A DNA stretch of 64,000 nt from Oscillospiraceae bacterium (GTDB lineage Bacteria > Bacillota_A > Clostridia > Oscillospirales > Ruminococcaceae), in NCBI GenBank assembly GCA_017523995.1, contig JAFWUX010000108.1, positions 1-64,000 on the forward strand, written 5' to 3'. The position numbers and the translations under genes were made by a program. Positions 55,497 through 64,000 of the stretch are shown in pieces (positions within the stretch are counted from its first letter, which is position 1; every line of letters begins with the position of its first letter). The notes under the pieces are model-generated. The model saw nothing but the letters and a program-made list of their open reading frames with translations, did not search any database and was not told where the DNA came from.

Positions 55497-56711
55497 TCAG
55501 TCGAGCTTTGCCTGTCTGGAAATATTGAGCAGCACGCCCATTTCGGCAAGCTGCATCATCAGCGCCGTGCCCCCGTATGAGAAGAACGGCAGCGAAATGC
55601 CTGTTGGCGGAATCGCCTTTGTGACAACGGCGATATTCAGCAGCGCCTGCAGTCCGATGTGCATGGTAAAACCGACTGCAATCAGCATGCCGAATTTATC
55701 CTTCGCCTTTGCCGCGATATAGAAGCCGCGGAAGATCAGCAGGCAGAACAGCAGGATCACCGTCACTGCGCCGACAAAGCCGAACTCCTCGCAGAGGATT
55801 GCAAATACATAGTCATTCTGCGCTTCCGGCAGATACTGATACTTCTGCCGCGATGCGCCGAGTCCGAGACCGAACATGCCGCCCGAGCCGATTGCAATGA
55901 GCGACTGACAGGTCTGCCATGTCTGATCCTGCATATACTCCGGATCAAACGGATCGAGATACGAGAGGATTCTGTCCTCGAAATAGTCAAAGCCCTTGCT
56001 GTGCATCAGATATAGAATGATGACCGCCAGCGCGAGCACACCGACCACGATCAGGATGCCGAAATGCAGCGGTCTTGCGCCGCCGACGAACACCAGCGTC
56101 ACGGCAAGTGTCGCGATGATCAGCGTACCGGAGACATGCGGCTCCAGCATCATCAGTCCGGCGACAACTCCGAGCATCACCATGTAGGGCACGATGCCGT
56201 AGAGGAATGTCTGCATGCGGTGATCGTTGCGGACAATCAGTGTTGCAAAAAACAGGACAATCGCGATCTTCATCAGCTCCGAGGGCTGGAAGGTCAGTCC
56301 GCCCGCACCGCCGATCGCGATCCAGCGGCGGGCGAATGTGCCCTGCTTGGAACCGATGCCCGGTATCAGCACCAGAATCAGCATGATCAGTGCCGTGCCG
56401 AATGCCGTGCCCGAAACCCACAGCTTTTCAAAAAACTGATAGGGCACAATACTCAGGATAAACATTGCAGCAAGTCCGAGACCTGCGAAAATCAGCTGAC
56501 GGGTTGCGTAATAGGTACCGCTCAGACCGTCCTCAATCGCTGCCGGATAGGATGCGGAAAACATCATCAGGATGCCGATGACCAGCAGCGCAATGACCGT
56601 TCCCAGTAGCACACCGTCCAGGTCATTGTTCACGAGACGCCGTCCTCTGCCGGCGGGACGCACGCGCGTTTTGGTGCGCGCACCGGATTGTTTTGCCGAA
56701 GCAGACGCCAT
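55497..56711 (-). CDS. ftsW: FtsW/SpoVE-type SEDS glycosyltransferase
   Basis: 404 residues with ten hydrophobic helices after a basic cytoplasmic tail. SEDS marks: RWIAIGGAGGLTFQPSELMK, the LMLLEPHVSGTLI stretch with catalytic-type Glu, YLPEAQNDYVFAILCEEFG and PPTGISLPFFSYGGTALM. It polymerises septal glycan with a class B PBP; the PBP of this cluster (59397-61805) is the likely partner. The name FtsW rather than SpoVE rests on position. Confidence 0.93.
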   Translation of the reverse strand: MASASAKQSGARTKTRVRPAGRGRRLVNNDLDGVLLGTVIALLVIGILMMFSASYPAAIEDGLSGTYYATRQLIFAGLGLAAMFILSIVPYQFFEKLWVSGTAFGTALIMLILVLIPGIGSKQGTFARRWIAIGGAGGLTFQPSELMKIAIVLFFATLIVRNDHRMQTFLYGIVPYMVMLGVVAGLMMLEPHVSGTLIIATLAVTLVFVGGARPLHFGILIVVGVLALAVIILYLMHSKGFDYFEDRILSYLDPFDPEYMQDQTWQTCQSLIAIGSGGMFGLGLGASRQKYQYLPEAQNDYVFAILCEEFGFVGAVTVILLFCLLIFRGFYIAAKAKDKFGMLIAVGFTMHIGLQALLNIAVVTKAIPPTGISLPFFSYGGTALMMQLAEMGVLLNISRQAKLD

Positions 56712-56742
56712 GTTTCAATCAGCTCCTTTTCTGAAGATGCGC

Positions 56743-57768
56743 TTACAGACGGGTCAGTGCGGCAAGAACGCCGAAGGCCAGCCCGAACAGCGAGAATACG
56801 ATCACGATTTTGTACTCGCTCCACTTGCAGAGCTCAAAGTGATGGTGGATCGGGGACATTTTGAAGATACGGCGTCCCTCACCGTATTTTTTTCTGGTGT
56901 ACTTGAAATAGAGTGTCTGAATGACAACGCTCAGTGCATCGAGGACATAGACAATGCCGACGATCACGAGCAGCAGATGCATTCTGCATGCAACGCCGAG
57001 TGCGGCAAATGCGCCGCCGAGATACATCGAACCGGTATCGCCCATGAAGCACTTTGCCGGATGCAGATTCCAGACAAGGAATCCGATGCAGCCGCCCGCA
57101 ATCGTGATTGCGTAGAGCGAGAGCTCCAGTTCATCGAAGGATGCGCAGAGAATGGTCATAACAAGCATCGAGACAACCGTCACCGAGCCGCAGAGTCCGT
57201 CGATGCCGTCTGTGAGGTTGACCGCGTTGATCATGTAGATCATGAAGAGCAGCATAATCGGATAATAGAGAATGCCGAAGTTCAGCTTGACAAACAGCAG
57301 GTCGATTGTTGTTTCGTGATCGCCCAGCGCATACATTATTGCCAGAAATGCACTGCAAAATACGATCTGGAACAGAATTTTCTGCTTCGGATTCAGTCCT
57401 TCGTTGCGCTTCTTGACCGCCTTGATGAAATCATCGGTGAAGCCGCATGCGCCGGAATAGAACAGCGCAAACAGCATGACCGTCAGCAGGCGGAGTGCAT
57501 GCGTTGTGGTTGCGGCATCGGTCAGATCGGGTCCGCCGCGGAAACGCCAGACCGCATAGCCGAGAATCGTTGCAATGACACTGCCGGCAATGAACAGGAA
57601 TCCGCCCATGATCGGCGTGCCCTGCTTGGATTTGTGCCACGCCGGACCTTCCTCCAGAATGGTCTGTCCGAAGTGAATGCGGCGCAGAAACGGAATCAGC
57701 ACAAAACCGCCGAGTGCTGCGATGATCGCCGACGTCACCGCGGCACATAAAGTCAACCAGATAGGCAT
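56743..57768 (-). CDS. mraY: phospho-N-acetylmuramoyl-pentapeptide-transferase
   Basis: Transfers phospho-MurNAc-pentapeptide to undecaprenyl phosphate to form lipid I. 341 residues, ten helices; GFTDDFIK has the catalytic Asp pair, NAVNLTDGIDGL the conserved loop, FMGDTGSM and the SPIHHHFEL histidines complete the site. Order murE-mraY-ftsW is canonical, although murF is absent between murE and mraY. Confidence 0.96.
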   Translation of the reverse strand: MPIWLTLCAAVTSAIIAALGGFVLIPFLRRIHFGQTILEEGPAWHKSKQGTPIMGGFLFIAGSVIATILGYAVWRFRGGPDLTDAATTTHALRLLTVMLFALFYSGACGFTDDFIKAVKKRNEGLNPKQKILFQIVFCSAFLAIMYALGDHETTIDLLFVKLNFGILYYPIMLLFMIYMINAVNLTDGIDGLCGSVTVVSMLVMTILCASFDELELSLYAITIAGGCIGFLVWNLHPAKCFMGDTGSMYLGGAFAALGVACRMHLLLVIVGIVYVLDALSVVIQTLYFKYTRKKYGEGRRIFKMSPIHHHFELCKWSEYKIVIVFSLFGLAFGVLAALTRL

Positions 57769-57798
57769 AAAACCGGAACCTCCGAATAAATTGAAATC

Positions 57799-59256
57799 TT
57801 ACAGTTTTTCCGCAAAGATGCGCTTTGCCGCATCCGCGACCAGCTCACGTTCATCCATATGCAGATGCACGCCGCCGGCAATGATCTGATAATCCTCATG
57901 TCCCTTGCCTGCCAGCAGCACGACATCGCCGGTCTTTGCCTGCTTCATTGCAAGGTAGATCGCCTCGGCTCTGTCGGGCTCTGTCTGATACGGAACATTG
58001 GTATCTTTGAGTCCTTCGAGAATATCGTGAATAATCGCAAGCGGATCCTCGTCACGCGGATTATCCGAAGTGACCATGACAAAATCCGCGAGATTTGCCG
58101 CAGCACGCGCCATCTTCGGGCGCTTTGCGGCATCGCGGTTGCCGCCGCAGCCAAAGACCGCAATCAGCCGCCCGACCGTGCATTCACGCAGGCTTGCGAG
58201 TGTTTTTTCCAGTGCATCCGGTGTGTGTGCGTAATCGCAGATCACCGTGAAATCGAGTGCCGTCGGGATGACCTCGCATCTGCCGCGGACACCGGTGTAA
58301 TCGAGCAGCAGGTCGTTCATCACATCCATCGGGATGCCGATTCTTCTGCCGACCGCGATTGCCGCGACCGCATTGCTGACATTGAACATGCCGGTCATGC
58401 GCATCGACATCGGAATGTTCTCGCCGTGCAGATGCAAGGTGAACTTTGTGCCCTCGGTGCTCAGCGTAATCTCATCCGCCATTGCATCGAAGCTGTCCGC
58501 ATCATTCTGCCGGATGCCGTAGGTCATTTTCTCGCAGCTGATCTCATGATAGAGCCGCTTGCCGTAGTCATCGTTGCCGTTGACAATCGCAAAATCGCAG
58601 ATGTCAAAGAGCATGCGCTTGGCAAGATAGTAATTCTCCATCGTGCCGTGGACATCGAGATGATCCTGCGTCAGATTCGTGAACACAGCCGCGTCGAAAT
58701 GTGTCGGGCCGATGCGGTGCTGCTCCAGACCGAAGGACGAGACCTCCATGACAACCGTCTCGATCTTTGCCTCGACCATTTTGGCGAGCAGTGCAAAGTA
58801 TGCATCGGTCAACGGTGTGGTATTCGGCGAGGGCAGAATCTCATCACCGATCTCATACTGCACCGTGCCGATCAGACCGACACGCTGACCGGTCTTTTTG
58901 AGCATCTCCTTGATGAGCGTTGCAGTGGTGGTCTTGCCGTTCGTGCCGGTCACGCCGATGAACCGCATTTTCCGCTCCGGATGTCCATACCACGCGGCGC
59001 AGAGATCGCCGTAGGTGCGGCGGGTATTCGCAACGGTGATTTCGCGGTCGCCGAGCCCGAGCGGGCGCTCCGTAATGACCAGAACGGCGCCCTTTTCCAG
59101 CATGGCAGCTGCGGCATCGTGCCCGTCATATTTTGCGCCGCGGATCGCGACAAAGACCATATTCGGTTTCAGTGCGCGGGTATCGTCCGTGACACCCGTC
59201 ACCTCCGTATCCGCAAGACCTGTTTTCAGGTTTTCGAGTAAAGTATGCAGTTTCAT
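57799..59256 (-). CDS. murE: UDP-MurNAc-tripeptide synthetase (meso-DAP type)
   Basis: 485 residues. ATP site GVTGTNGKTTTATLI, the conserved KMRFIG just before, the central domain with FTNLTQDHLDVHGTMENYY, VICDYAHTPDALEK, FGCGGNRDAAKRP, and TSDNPRDED. The DNPR motif indicates that meso-diaminopimelate, not lysine, is added as third residue. This agrees with a Gram-positive of the clostridial line. Start ATG 59256. Confidence 0.95.
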   Translation of the reverse strand: MKLHTLLENLKTGLADTEVTGVTDDTRALKPNMVFVAIRGAKYDGHDAAAAMLEKGAVLVITERPLGLGDREITVANTRRTYGDLCAAWYGHPERKMRFIGVTGTNGKTTTATLIKEMLKKTGQRVGLIGTVQYEIGDEILPSPNTTPLTDAYFALLAKMVEAKIETVVMEVSSFGLEQHRIGPTHFDAAVFTNLTQDHLDVHGTMENYYLAKRMLFDICDFAIVNGNDDYGKRLYHEISCEKMTYGIRQNDADSFDAMADEITLSTEGTKFTLHLHGENIPMSMRMTGMFNVSNAVAAIAVGRRIGIPMDVMNDLLLDYTGVRGRCEVIPTALDFTVICDYAHTPDALEKTLASLRECTVGRLIAVFGCGGNRDAAKRPKMARAAANLADFVMVTSDNPRDEDPLAIIHDILEGLKDTNVPYQTEPDRAEAIYLAMKQAKTGDVVLLAGKGHEDYQIIAGGVHLHMDERELVADAAKRIFAEKL

Positions 59257-59396
59257 GATGTTCTCCGTTCCCCTGCTGCGCAGATTGCGCGCAGTCCGTT
59301 TGTAGAAAACTCAGATTCCTTTTGCAGTTGCCCCGCCGGACGGCTCAGAAGGAGACCGTCCGGCAGGAACGAAAGGATTGAGCGTAGATAGCTTGA

Positions 59397-61805
59397 TTAT
59401 CCGGCGTCCTCATCGTGACCGACATCGAGTGTGATGACCGACCACGGTTCGACGGTGCTGCCGGCAGGCTGACTCTGCAGCAGAACAATCGCATCCTGAT
59501 GCAGCGAGCCCTTGGAAACATAATTGAGTTTTGCCTCCGTGAGGATTTCATTCGCCTGTGCAAGTGTGCAGTTGATAACTGAAGGAACCGTCACAGGCTC
59601 CGGTGTTGTTTTATTGGTATAGAGCACAACCGTGCCGCCCTTTGCGACCGGCGTACCGGTGATCGGCATCTGCGTGAGGACGGTCGAGCCGTCGCCGACG
59701 ATCTCGTAGTTGAGACCGATGTCCTCGAGCTTTTCGATTGCATCCGCCGTCGGGGTGTCAATCAGCAGCGGGACGCTGACGTCCTTGTGTGCCTCCTCCT
59801 CCGCGGAATACTCCGGATAAATGCCGAGATACGGCAGCGCCTTTTCGAGTACGCGGCGCGAATACGGCACGACAACCGTAGCGCCGTAATAGGTGATGTT
59901 CTTGTTCGGTTCATCTGCCATGATCAGCAGCACGATCTCCGGATCATCTGCCGGTGCAAAGCAGCAGTACGAAGCAACATACTCCGCGTCCGCCGCATTG
60001 ATCATGCCCTGCAGCTTCTGGGATGTACCGGATTTACCGCCGATCTTATAGCCCTTGATGTAAGCGTTGCCGCCGTGGTTGAAGTCAACAACGAACTGCA
60101 AAGCGCGGCGCATTTCCGCCGAGGTCTCCTCGGAGATTACCTGGCGGCGCACGGTTTTGTCATGTGAAAGCACAACATTTCCCGCCTGATCGACAACCTT
60201 GCTGACCACATACGGTTCCAGCAGGTAGCCGCCGTTGACAACCGCAGCATAGCCTGTGACCATTTCGATCGGTGTCAGGGAGTTGCGCTGACCGTAGGAG
60301 CTTGCCGCAAGGTCAACAGGTCCCATAGAATCCAGATTGGAAATGGACTTTGTTTCAGCCGGCAGGTCAATGCCGGTGCGGTCTTCGAGACCGAATGACC
60401 GGAAATACTGACAGAACATGGTTCTGCCGAGCGTCTGACCGATCGAGATAAACGCCGGGTTGCAGGAGTTTTTCAGGATCAGTTCAAAGGACTGCGCGCC
60501 GTGAACACCGGTACATTTGATCGGCGGCTCGCCCTCATACGGAATAATGGAGCCGGTACAGGTATAGCTGTAATTGTAATAGTCAATCACATTTTCTTCG
60601 AGACCTGCACTTGCTGTAAAGACCTTGAAAACCGAACCCGGAATATAGGTCTCGGCGATGCATTTGTTGCGCCACTGCCGCTCCCGCGCCGCTTTGAGCG
60701 CTTCCGTCTTTTCCTCGTCATTGCGGATTTTGCGGATTTCGGAAGCAATCGACTTGTCATAAATCTCATAGGGCTCATTCGCATCAAAGCCGCCGACGCT
60801 CGCCATTGCAAGCACCGCGCCGGTCTTTGCATTGAGCATTACGCCGCAGCCGCGCTCCGCAACCTGAAACTGATTGACCATCTCGGTGAGTTCGCTCTCA
60901 AGATAAGTCTGCAGCGTCATGTCAATCGTGAGGTAGACATCGTCGCCGTCCTGTGCCGGATAGGTTTTGGAATAGCGGTATGGCATATCGTTTCCGTTTG
61001 CATCGCGCGCCGTGACATTGCGTCCGTCCACGCCGGAAAGATATTCGTCATAATATTTCTCGACGCCGTAGAAGCCGTGGCCGTCATTGTTCGTGAATCC
61101 GATGACAGATGCCGCAAGCTCATTCTGCGGGTAGTAGCGCTTGGTATCAGACTGCCGGCTGATCGACGAAATCGCGATCTTGCGCGCACTGCCCGGCACG
61201 CGGATATCGCTGATGTACTCGATGATGCGGTCGGCGCGGCTCTTTTCCACCTGATTTTTCAGGACAACATAGTTGCTGTCCTTATCAAACGCCTCATTGA
61301 TTTTGGATTCCGGTTCCTCGAGAATCTCCGCGAGATATGTGACAAGCTGCTCGCGGATCACAGCCGGATCGACAACGTCCGCCTTTGCGCCGCTGTCGCC
61401 CTGCTTTTTCTGCGCCGCTTCGGTCAGCTCGGCATTGCGCTTCTCAACGAGTTCCATTTCCTTGCTGAACAGCCCCGGATCGAGGAAGATTTTATAGACC
61501 GTCGCGCTCTGTGCAACAACCGCTTCATTCGCATCATAGATTGTGCCGCGCGCCGCCGGAATCGTGATCGTTCCAAACTGACGGGAATTCGCCATATCTG
61601 TATATTTATCATGCTCCACCAGCATGATCTTCGCGAGGTTTGCGATCAGACCCGCCGCCGCCAGAAGCACGATTGTCTGAATGACAACATTCGTGCGGAC
61701 CTTCATGCTGGTAGACGGTCCCTTGGAGCGGTAGCCGCGCTTCCAGACCTGCTTTTTCGAGGCTTTGATCTTTCCCCGCGGATGCTTTTCAGTTTGATCC
61801 GGCAT
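59397..61805 (-). CDS. class B penicillin-binding protein with two PASTA domains
   Basis: Septal peptidoglycan transpeptidase. 802 residues: basic cytoplasmic tail (1-~38), one membrane helix (~41-60), dimerisation domain (RGTIYDAN), then the transpeptidase with active-site Ser391 in PGSVFKVF, SCN at 447-449 and KSGT at 591-594. Two PASTA domains occupy about 655-795 (VPLLIDTPTADAIEKL; VPSVINCTLAQANEIL). PBP2x/SpoVD-type by layout. Start ATG 61805 behind AAAGGAGTGAG; the open frame extends 38 codons upstream but through a terminator. Preceded by a 395-base attenuator-like leader. Confidence 0.95.
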   Translation of the reverse strand: MPDQTEKHPRGKIKASKKQVWKRGYRSKGPSTSMKVRTNVVIQTIVLLAAAGLIANLAKIMLVEHDKYTDMANSRQFGTITIPAARGTIYDANEAVVAQSATVYKIFLDPGLFSKEMELVEKRNAELTEAAQKKQGDSGAKADVVDPAVIREQLVTYLAEILEEPESKINEAFDKDSNYVVLKNQVEKSRADRIIEYISDIRVPGSARKIAISSISRQSDTKRYYPQNELAASVIGFTNNDGHGFYGVEKYYDEYLSGVDGRNVTARDANGNDMPYRYSKTYPAQDGDDVYLTIDMTLQTYLESELTEMVNQFQVAERGCGVMLNAKTGAVLAMASVGGFDANEPYEIYDKSIASEIRKIRNDEEKTEALKAARERQWRNKCIAETYIPGSVFKVFTASAGLEENVIDYYNYSYTCTGSIIPYEGEPPIKCTGVHGAQSFELILKNSCNPAFISIGQTLGRTMFCQYFRSFGLEDRTGIDLPAETKSISNLDSMGPVDLAASSYGQRNSLTPIEMVTGYAAVVNGGYLLEPYVVSKVVDQAGNVVLSHDKTVRRQVISEETSAEMRRALQFVVDFNHGGNAYIKGYKIGGKSGTSQKLQGMINAADAEYVASYCCFAPADDPEIVLLIMADEPNKNITYYGATVVVPYSRRVLEKALPYLGIYPEYSAEEEAHKDVSVPLLIDTPTADAIEKLEDIGLNYEIVGDGSTVLTQMPITGTPVAKGGTVVLYTNKTTPEPVTVPSVINCTLAQANEILTEAKLNYVSKGSLHQDAIVLLQSQPAGSTVEPWSVITLDVGHDEDAG

Positions 61806-62200
61806 TCCTCTCACTCCTTTCCGGATTCTGCGGCTGCTCCGCCAAAAAAACAGGCGGAGCGCATACGCCGCTCCGCCTTGATCATCACAGGTGAACAGCA
61901 AACCGCATCGGCACCCCATAAGCCGTTCCGCGGCAATGCCGCAGATCGCGGATCTGTATGCAGAGGATCTGGTTGCATACAGCCTGCTCGCCTGTTTATC
62001 GCATTACAGTGCGGAGCTTTCAGCGGACCGAATATCCGCCGCTGCCCGATGCAGAATGTTTGTCGCTTCTACATCCGTCGGCATTGCTGCTCCGTTTCCT
62101 TTGTTCTACACATCTTGAATCTGACCTGCACATCATATATCTCTATGCAAGCTCCGCCGCAGCAGCAGTACCTGCTATGGCGTTACATTTTATATCTATG
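61806..62200 (-). promoter_or_regulatory. attenuator-like leader of the PBP gene
   Basis: 395 gene-free bases inside the dcw cluster. On the transcribed (minus) strand five mutually complementary segments alternate: A1 GGCGGAGC (62158-62151), B1 GCTCCGC (62017-62011), A2 GGCGGAGC (61877-61870), B2 GCTCCGCC (61860-61853), A3 GGCGGAGC (61843-61836). A2:B2 forms a terminator followed by seven T. B1:A2 would be an antiterminator. A separate perfect hairpin CTGTATGCA/TGCATACAG lies at 61954-61982. No known riboswitch class is recognised. Confidence 0.65.
61844..61878 (-). terminator. intrinsic terminator just upstream of the PBP gene
   Basis: On the minus strand AGGCGGAGC pairs with GCTCCGCCT across a 9-nt loop and is followed directly by TGTTTTTTT. 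It sits 39 bases before the PBP start, inside a cluster otherwise read as one unit. Confidence 0.88.
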
Positions 62201-63097
62201 TTATTTGCCCCGCAAAAATTCCCAGATGCTGACGAGGTAATCATTGACCGTGACGAAGAAGTTGTCTTCCGGCTCAGTGACCGTGACCTCGTCCTCAGTC
62301 TGCAGCTGAATGTACTCAATCTGTGACTGGTTCAGCGGCCGGAGTCCGAGCTCGTCCTCTGCATATTCCTCGATTTTTTTGACGGTGAGCTTGCCTTCCA
62401 TCTCAGATCTCATGCTGATATTTCTGGCAGTCAGGTCGTCATATTCCGCCTGCAGGGCTGCGATTTTTGTGTACACCTCATTCGTCTGCACACGGCCGTA
62501 TATCACCGTGCCGATCAGAATGCCCGTGAGGATACCGAGTGTCACGGCGCCGCCCGTTGTGATCCTGTTCGGATGCTCGGAGGTTCCGTTATTTGCGGTG
62601 CCCGTATAGCGGGAGCCCTGGGATGTTCGCGATTTGGATTCGGTTTGCTGTTTTGTGTTCTTTTTCTTTTTTGATTTGGCCTCAGACTGATCCTTTGTGT
62701 CCGGGATATCGACGTCGATATCGGAGTCAGCGGTCATCGGAGCAGTCAGGGGTTCCGCCTGTTTGGAAGTCTTTTTCCTGTGTTCCGGTTCAGGCGGAGG
62801 AGCAGGCGCTTCGGCTCCGCCGGTTGCCGCCTGACGGCGGTTCTCCTCTGAGAGGGCGCTTCGGCTCTCCCGTTCTTCACGGATCCTTGCCTGTTCACGA
62901 GATCGGCGTTCCGCCTCAGTGAGCTTCCGCTCCTTTGGCTCAGCCTGTTTGGATTTGCGTTTCTTGCGGCTTTTGGCAGCCTTACTCATTGCAAGATTCC
63001 GCAGCGACATCTGCCGGCGCTCCTCAGAGCTCAGGCTCTCCTCTCCGGAGAATGACGCAGCGAATTCGGAAAAATGCGTCACGAAGTCTTCTGCCAC
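62201..63097 (-). CDS. ftsL: FtsL/DivIC-like septum protein with long cytoplasmic extension
   Basis: 298 residues. The first ~185 are cytoplasmic, Lys/Arg/Glu/Ala-rich and probably disordered (KAAKSRKKRKSKQ; SKKKKNTKQQTESK). One membrane helix (~190-210, AVTLGILTGILIGTVIYG) leads to a short extracellular leucine-zipper-like coil (EVYTKIAALQAEYDDLTARN) and LGLRPLNQSQIEYIQLQ, the FtsL/DivIC septum-initiator pattern. Start GTG 63097 is placed behind GGGAGGTGA; the ATG 21 bases upstream overlaps it. Position between rsmH and the PBP is canonical for ftsL. The long extension is unusual. Confidence 0.8.
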   Translation of the reverse strand: MAEDFVTHFSEFAASFSGEESLSSEERRQMSLRNLAMSKAAKSRKKRKSKQAEPKERKLTEAERRSREQARIREERESRSALSEENRRQAATGGAEAPAPPPEPEHRKKTSKQAEPLTAPMTADSDIDVDIPDTKDQSEAKSKKKKNTKQQTESKSRTSQGSRYTGTANNGTSEHPNRITTGGAVTLGILTGILIGTVIYGRVQTNEVYTKIAALQAEYDDLTARNISMRSEMEGKLTVKKIEEYAEDELGLRPLNQSQIEYIQLQTEDEVTVTEPEDNFFVTVNDYLVSIWEFLRGK

Positions 63098-63313
63098 CGA
63101 GGTCACCTCCCATGGCATTTGCTGTGCGCCGCGCCGACCGGCTGGTTTGTTATGTTTCTCAGCCGGTCATTGCAGCATAAAGGTCACACTCGTTTTGTGT
63201 TGTTCTGCTTATATCAAATTCCCGCATCGTGCGGAAATCCGGTCTTTCGTTCGTTAGTTGGTTGTGTCTTCCGTTTCCTTTGCTGTTTGTGCGGAGATTG
63301 CTGCCGCACGGTT

Positions 63314-64000
63314 TCAGAGTTTCTCGATGCTGCGCAGCTTCGCACTGTGGGATCTTGGATTGCGTGCAAGCTCCTCAGCGGTGGCTGTCAGCGGTTTGCG
63401 GTGCAGAAGTCTGCCTTCGGGTTTGTGTCCGCATACGCAGACAGGAAACTCCGGCGGACAGATACATCCGGTACACCATTTTGCGAAAGCCTGCTTGACG
63501 ATTCTGTCCTCCAGACTGTGAAACGTCAGAATCACAAGTCTGCCGCCCGGTTTGAGCGAGGCAAACGCCGTATCCAGCGCCGCGGTCAGACAGTTCAGTT
63601 CATCGTTCACCGCAATGCGGATCGCCTGAAACGTCTTTTTGCAGGGGTTCTTTTCGCGTCTCATTTTTGCCGGTACGCCTTTTTTAATCAGCTCGGCAAG
63701 TTCGGTTGTTGTCTCGATCGGTTTGATCGCTCTCGCTGCGACGATCTGTGCAGCGATCTGCCTGGAAAATTTTTCTTCTCCGTAACGAAAGATGATATCA
63801 CTGAGCTCCCGTTCCGTCAGCGTATTCACCAGATCGGCGGCTGTCCGTCCCGTCTGTGACATGCGCATGTCGAGCGGTGCATCCTGATGATAGGAAAAGC
63901 CCCGTGACCCTTCGTCCAGCTCATGGCTGCTGACTCCGAGATCGAGCAGAATACCGTCTGCTTTTGTTTGATGCTCTGCCAGTACCTTCCCCAGCTCCGT
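63314..64000 (-). CDS. rsmH: 16S rRNA (cytosine-1402-N4)-methyltransferase, 5' end beyond window
   Basis: Methylates N4 of C1402 in the 16S rRNA P site. The visible C-terminal part (about 228 residues) contains DGILLDLGVSSHELD, GFSYHQDAPLDMRM, LTERELSDIIFRYGEE, IRIAVNDELNCL and LKPGGRLVILTFHSLEDRIVK, all family hallmarks, plus the Cys-rich insert CTGCICPPEFPVC. The frame stays open to the right edge, so the start and SAM-binding N-terminus lie outside. First gene seen of the dcw cluster, normally after mraZ. Confidence 0.96.
   Translation of the reverse strand, partial: TELGKVLAEHQTKADGILLDLGVSSHELDEGSRGFSYHQDAPLDMRMSQTGRTAADLVNTLTERELSDIIFRYGEEKFSRQIAAQIVAARAIKPIETTTELAELIKKGVPAKMRREKNPCKKTFQAIRIAVNDELNCLTAALDTAFASLKPGGRLVILTFHSLEDRIVKQAFAKWCTGCICPPEFPVCVCGHKPEGRLLHRKPLTATAEELARNPRSHSAKLRSIEKL

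Overview
ORGANISM. The window looks like a chromosomal segment of a low-GC-lineage but moderately GC-rich anaerobic gut or rumen Firmicute, most likely Ruminococcus or a close relative. Reasons: two secreted proteins end in type I dockerins typical of ruminococcal cellulosomes, a meso-DAP-type murE, a GTP-dependent PEP carboxykinase, DivIVA, a SigH-like sigma factor, very strong AGGAGG ribosome sites and TTGACA/TATAAT promoters with 17-bp spacers. No phage, insertion sequence, CRISPR array or rRNA was found. LAYOUT. (1) 0.2-3.9 kb, minus: a TerB_N-domain protein, a DUF2791/BrxD-like ATPase and a cyclophilin lipoprotein. (2) 3.9-7.8 kb, plus: three copies of a 107-bp hairpin repeat, a DUF5131 (Gp37/Gp68-like) Cys-rich protein, and a membrane NDP-sugar 4,6-dehydratase with a 350-nt leader. 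(3) 7.9-22.9 kb: secreted dockerin proteins (a leucine-rich-repeat/cysteine-peptidase-like protein and a zincin-like/hexapeptide/LamG-like protein) around pckG, a GNAT acetyltransferase with an attenuator-like leader, adenine deaminase and a LacI-type-sensor/GGDEF protein; then an ECF sigma factor, a membrane anti-sigma-like protein with an extracellular dockerin-like module, and a small secreted dockerin-like protein. (4) 23-26.5 kb, minus: dus, an epimerase-like SDR, an amidohydrolase and an unknown protein in one tight operon. (5) 26.5-33.7 kb, plus: an SPFH protein with a ribbon-helix-helix partner, then a DUF308 protein, an MMPL/RND transporter and a giant L-x-x-G heptad-repeat exported protein. 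(6) 33.7-42.9 kb, minus: an eight-gene run (SDR, HD hydrolase, TetM-like GTPase fused to a NYN nuclease, DUF4279, RNase Z, unknown, CCA transferase, membrane metallophosphoesterase) with a clear RNA-metabolism theme. (7) 42.9-49.7 kb: DUF896, tRNA-Leu(UAA), several small conserved proteins, a SigH-like sigma factor, an orphan fumarase beta-type subunit and a DivIVA-like coiled-coil protein. (8) 50-64 kb, minus: the division and cell-wall (dcw) cluster rsmH-ftsL-PBP-murE-mraY-ftsW-nudix-murG-murA-ftsQ-ftsZ, cut by the window end inside rsmH. HOW THE PARTS WORK TOGETHER. The dcw cluster supplies peptidoglycan precursors and the divisome. The dockerin proteins probably attach to a cell-surface scaffoldin, and the ECF/anti-sigma pair may sense that surface. 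RNase Z and CCA transferase share an operon and act on tRNA 3' ends; the tRNA-Leu here lacks an encoded CCA. BEST LEADS. A ribosomal-protection-type GTPase fused to an A-site-nuclease-like NYN domain (38949-41528); a five-segment alternating complementary leader ending in a terminator just before the PBP gene (61806-62200); the dockerin-bearing anti-sigma system (20415-22942); and the SPFH/RHH pair with tandem TGATATCA palindromes over its promoter (26543-27858). All function calls rest on reading the translations; no database search was run.
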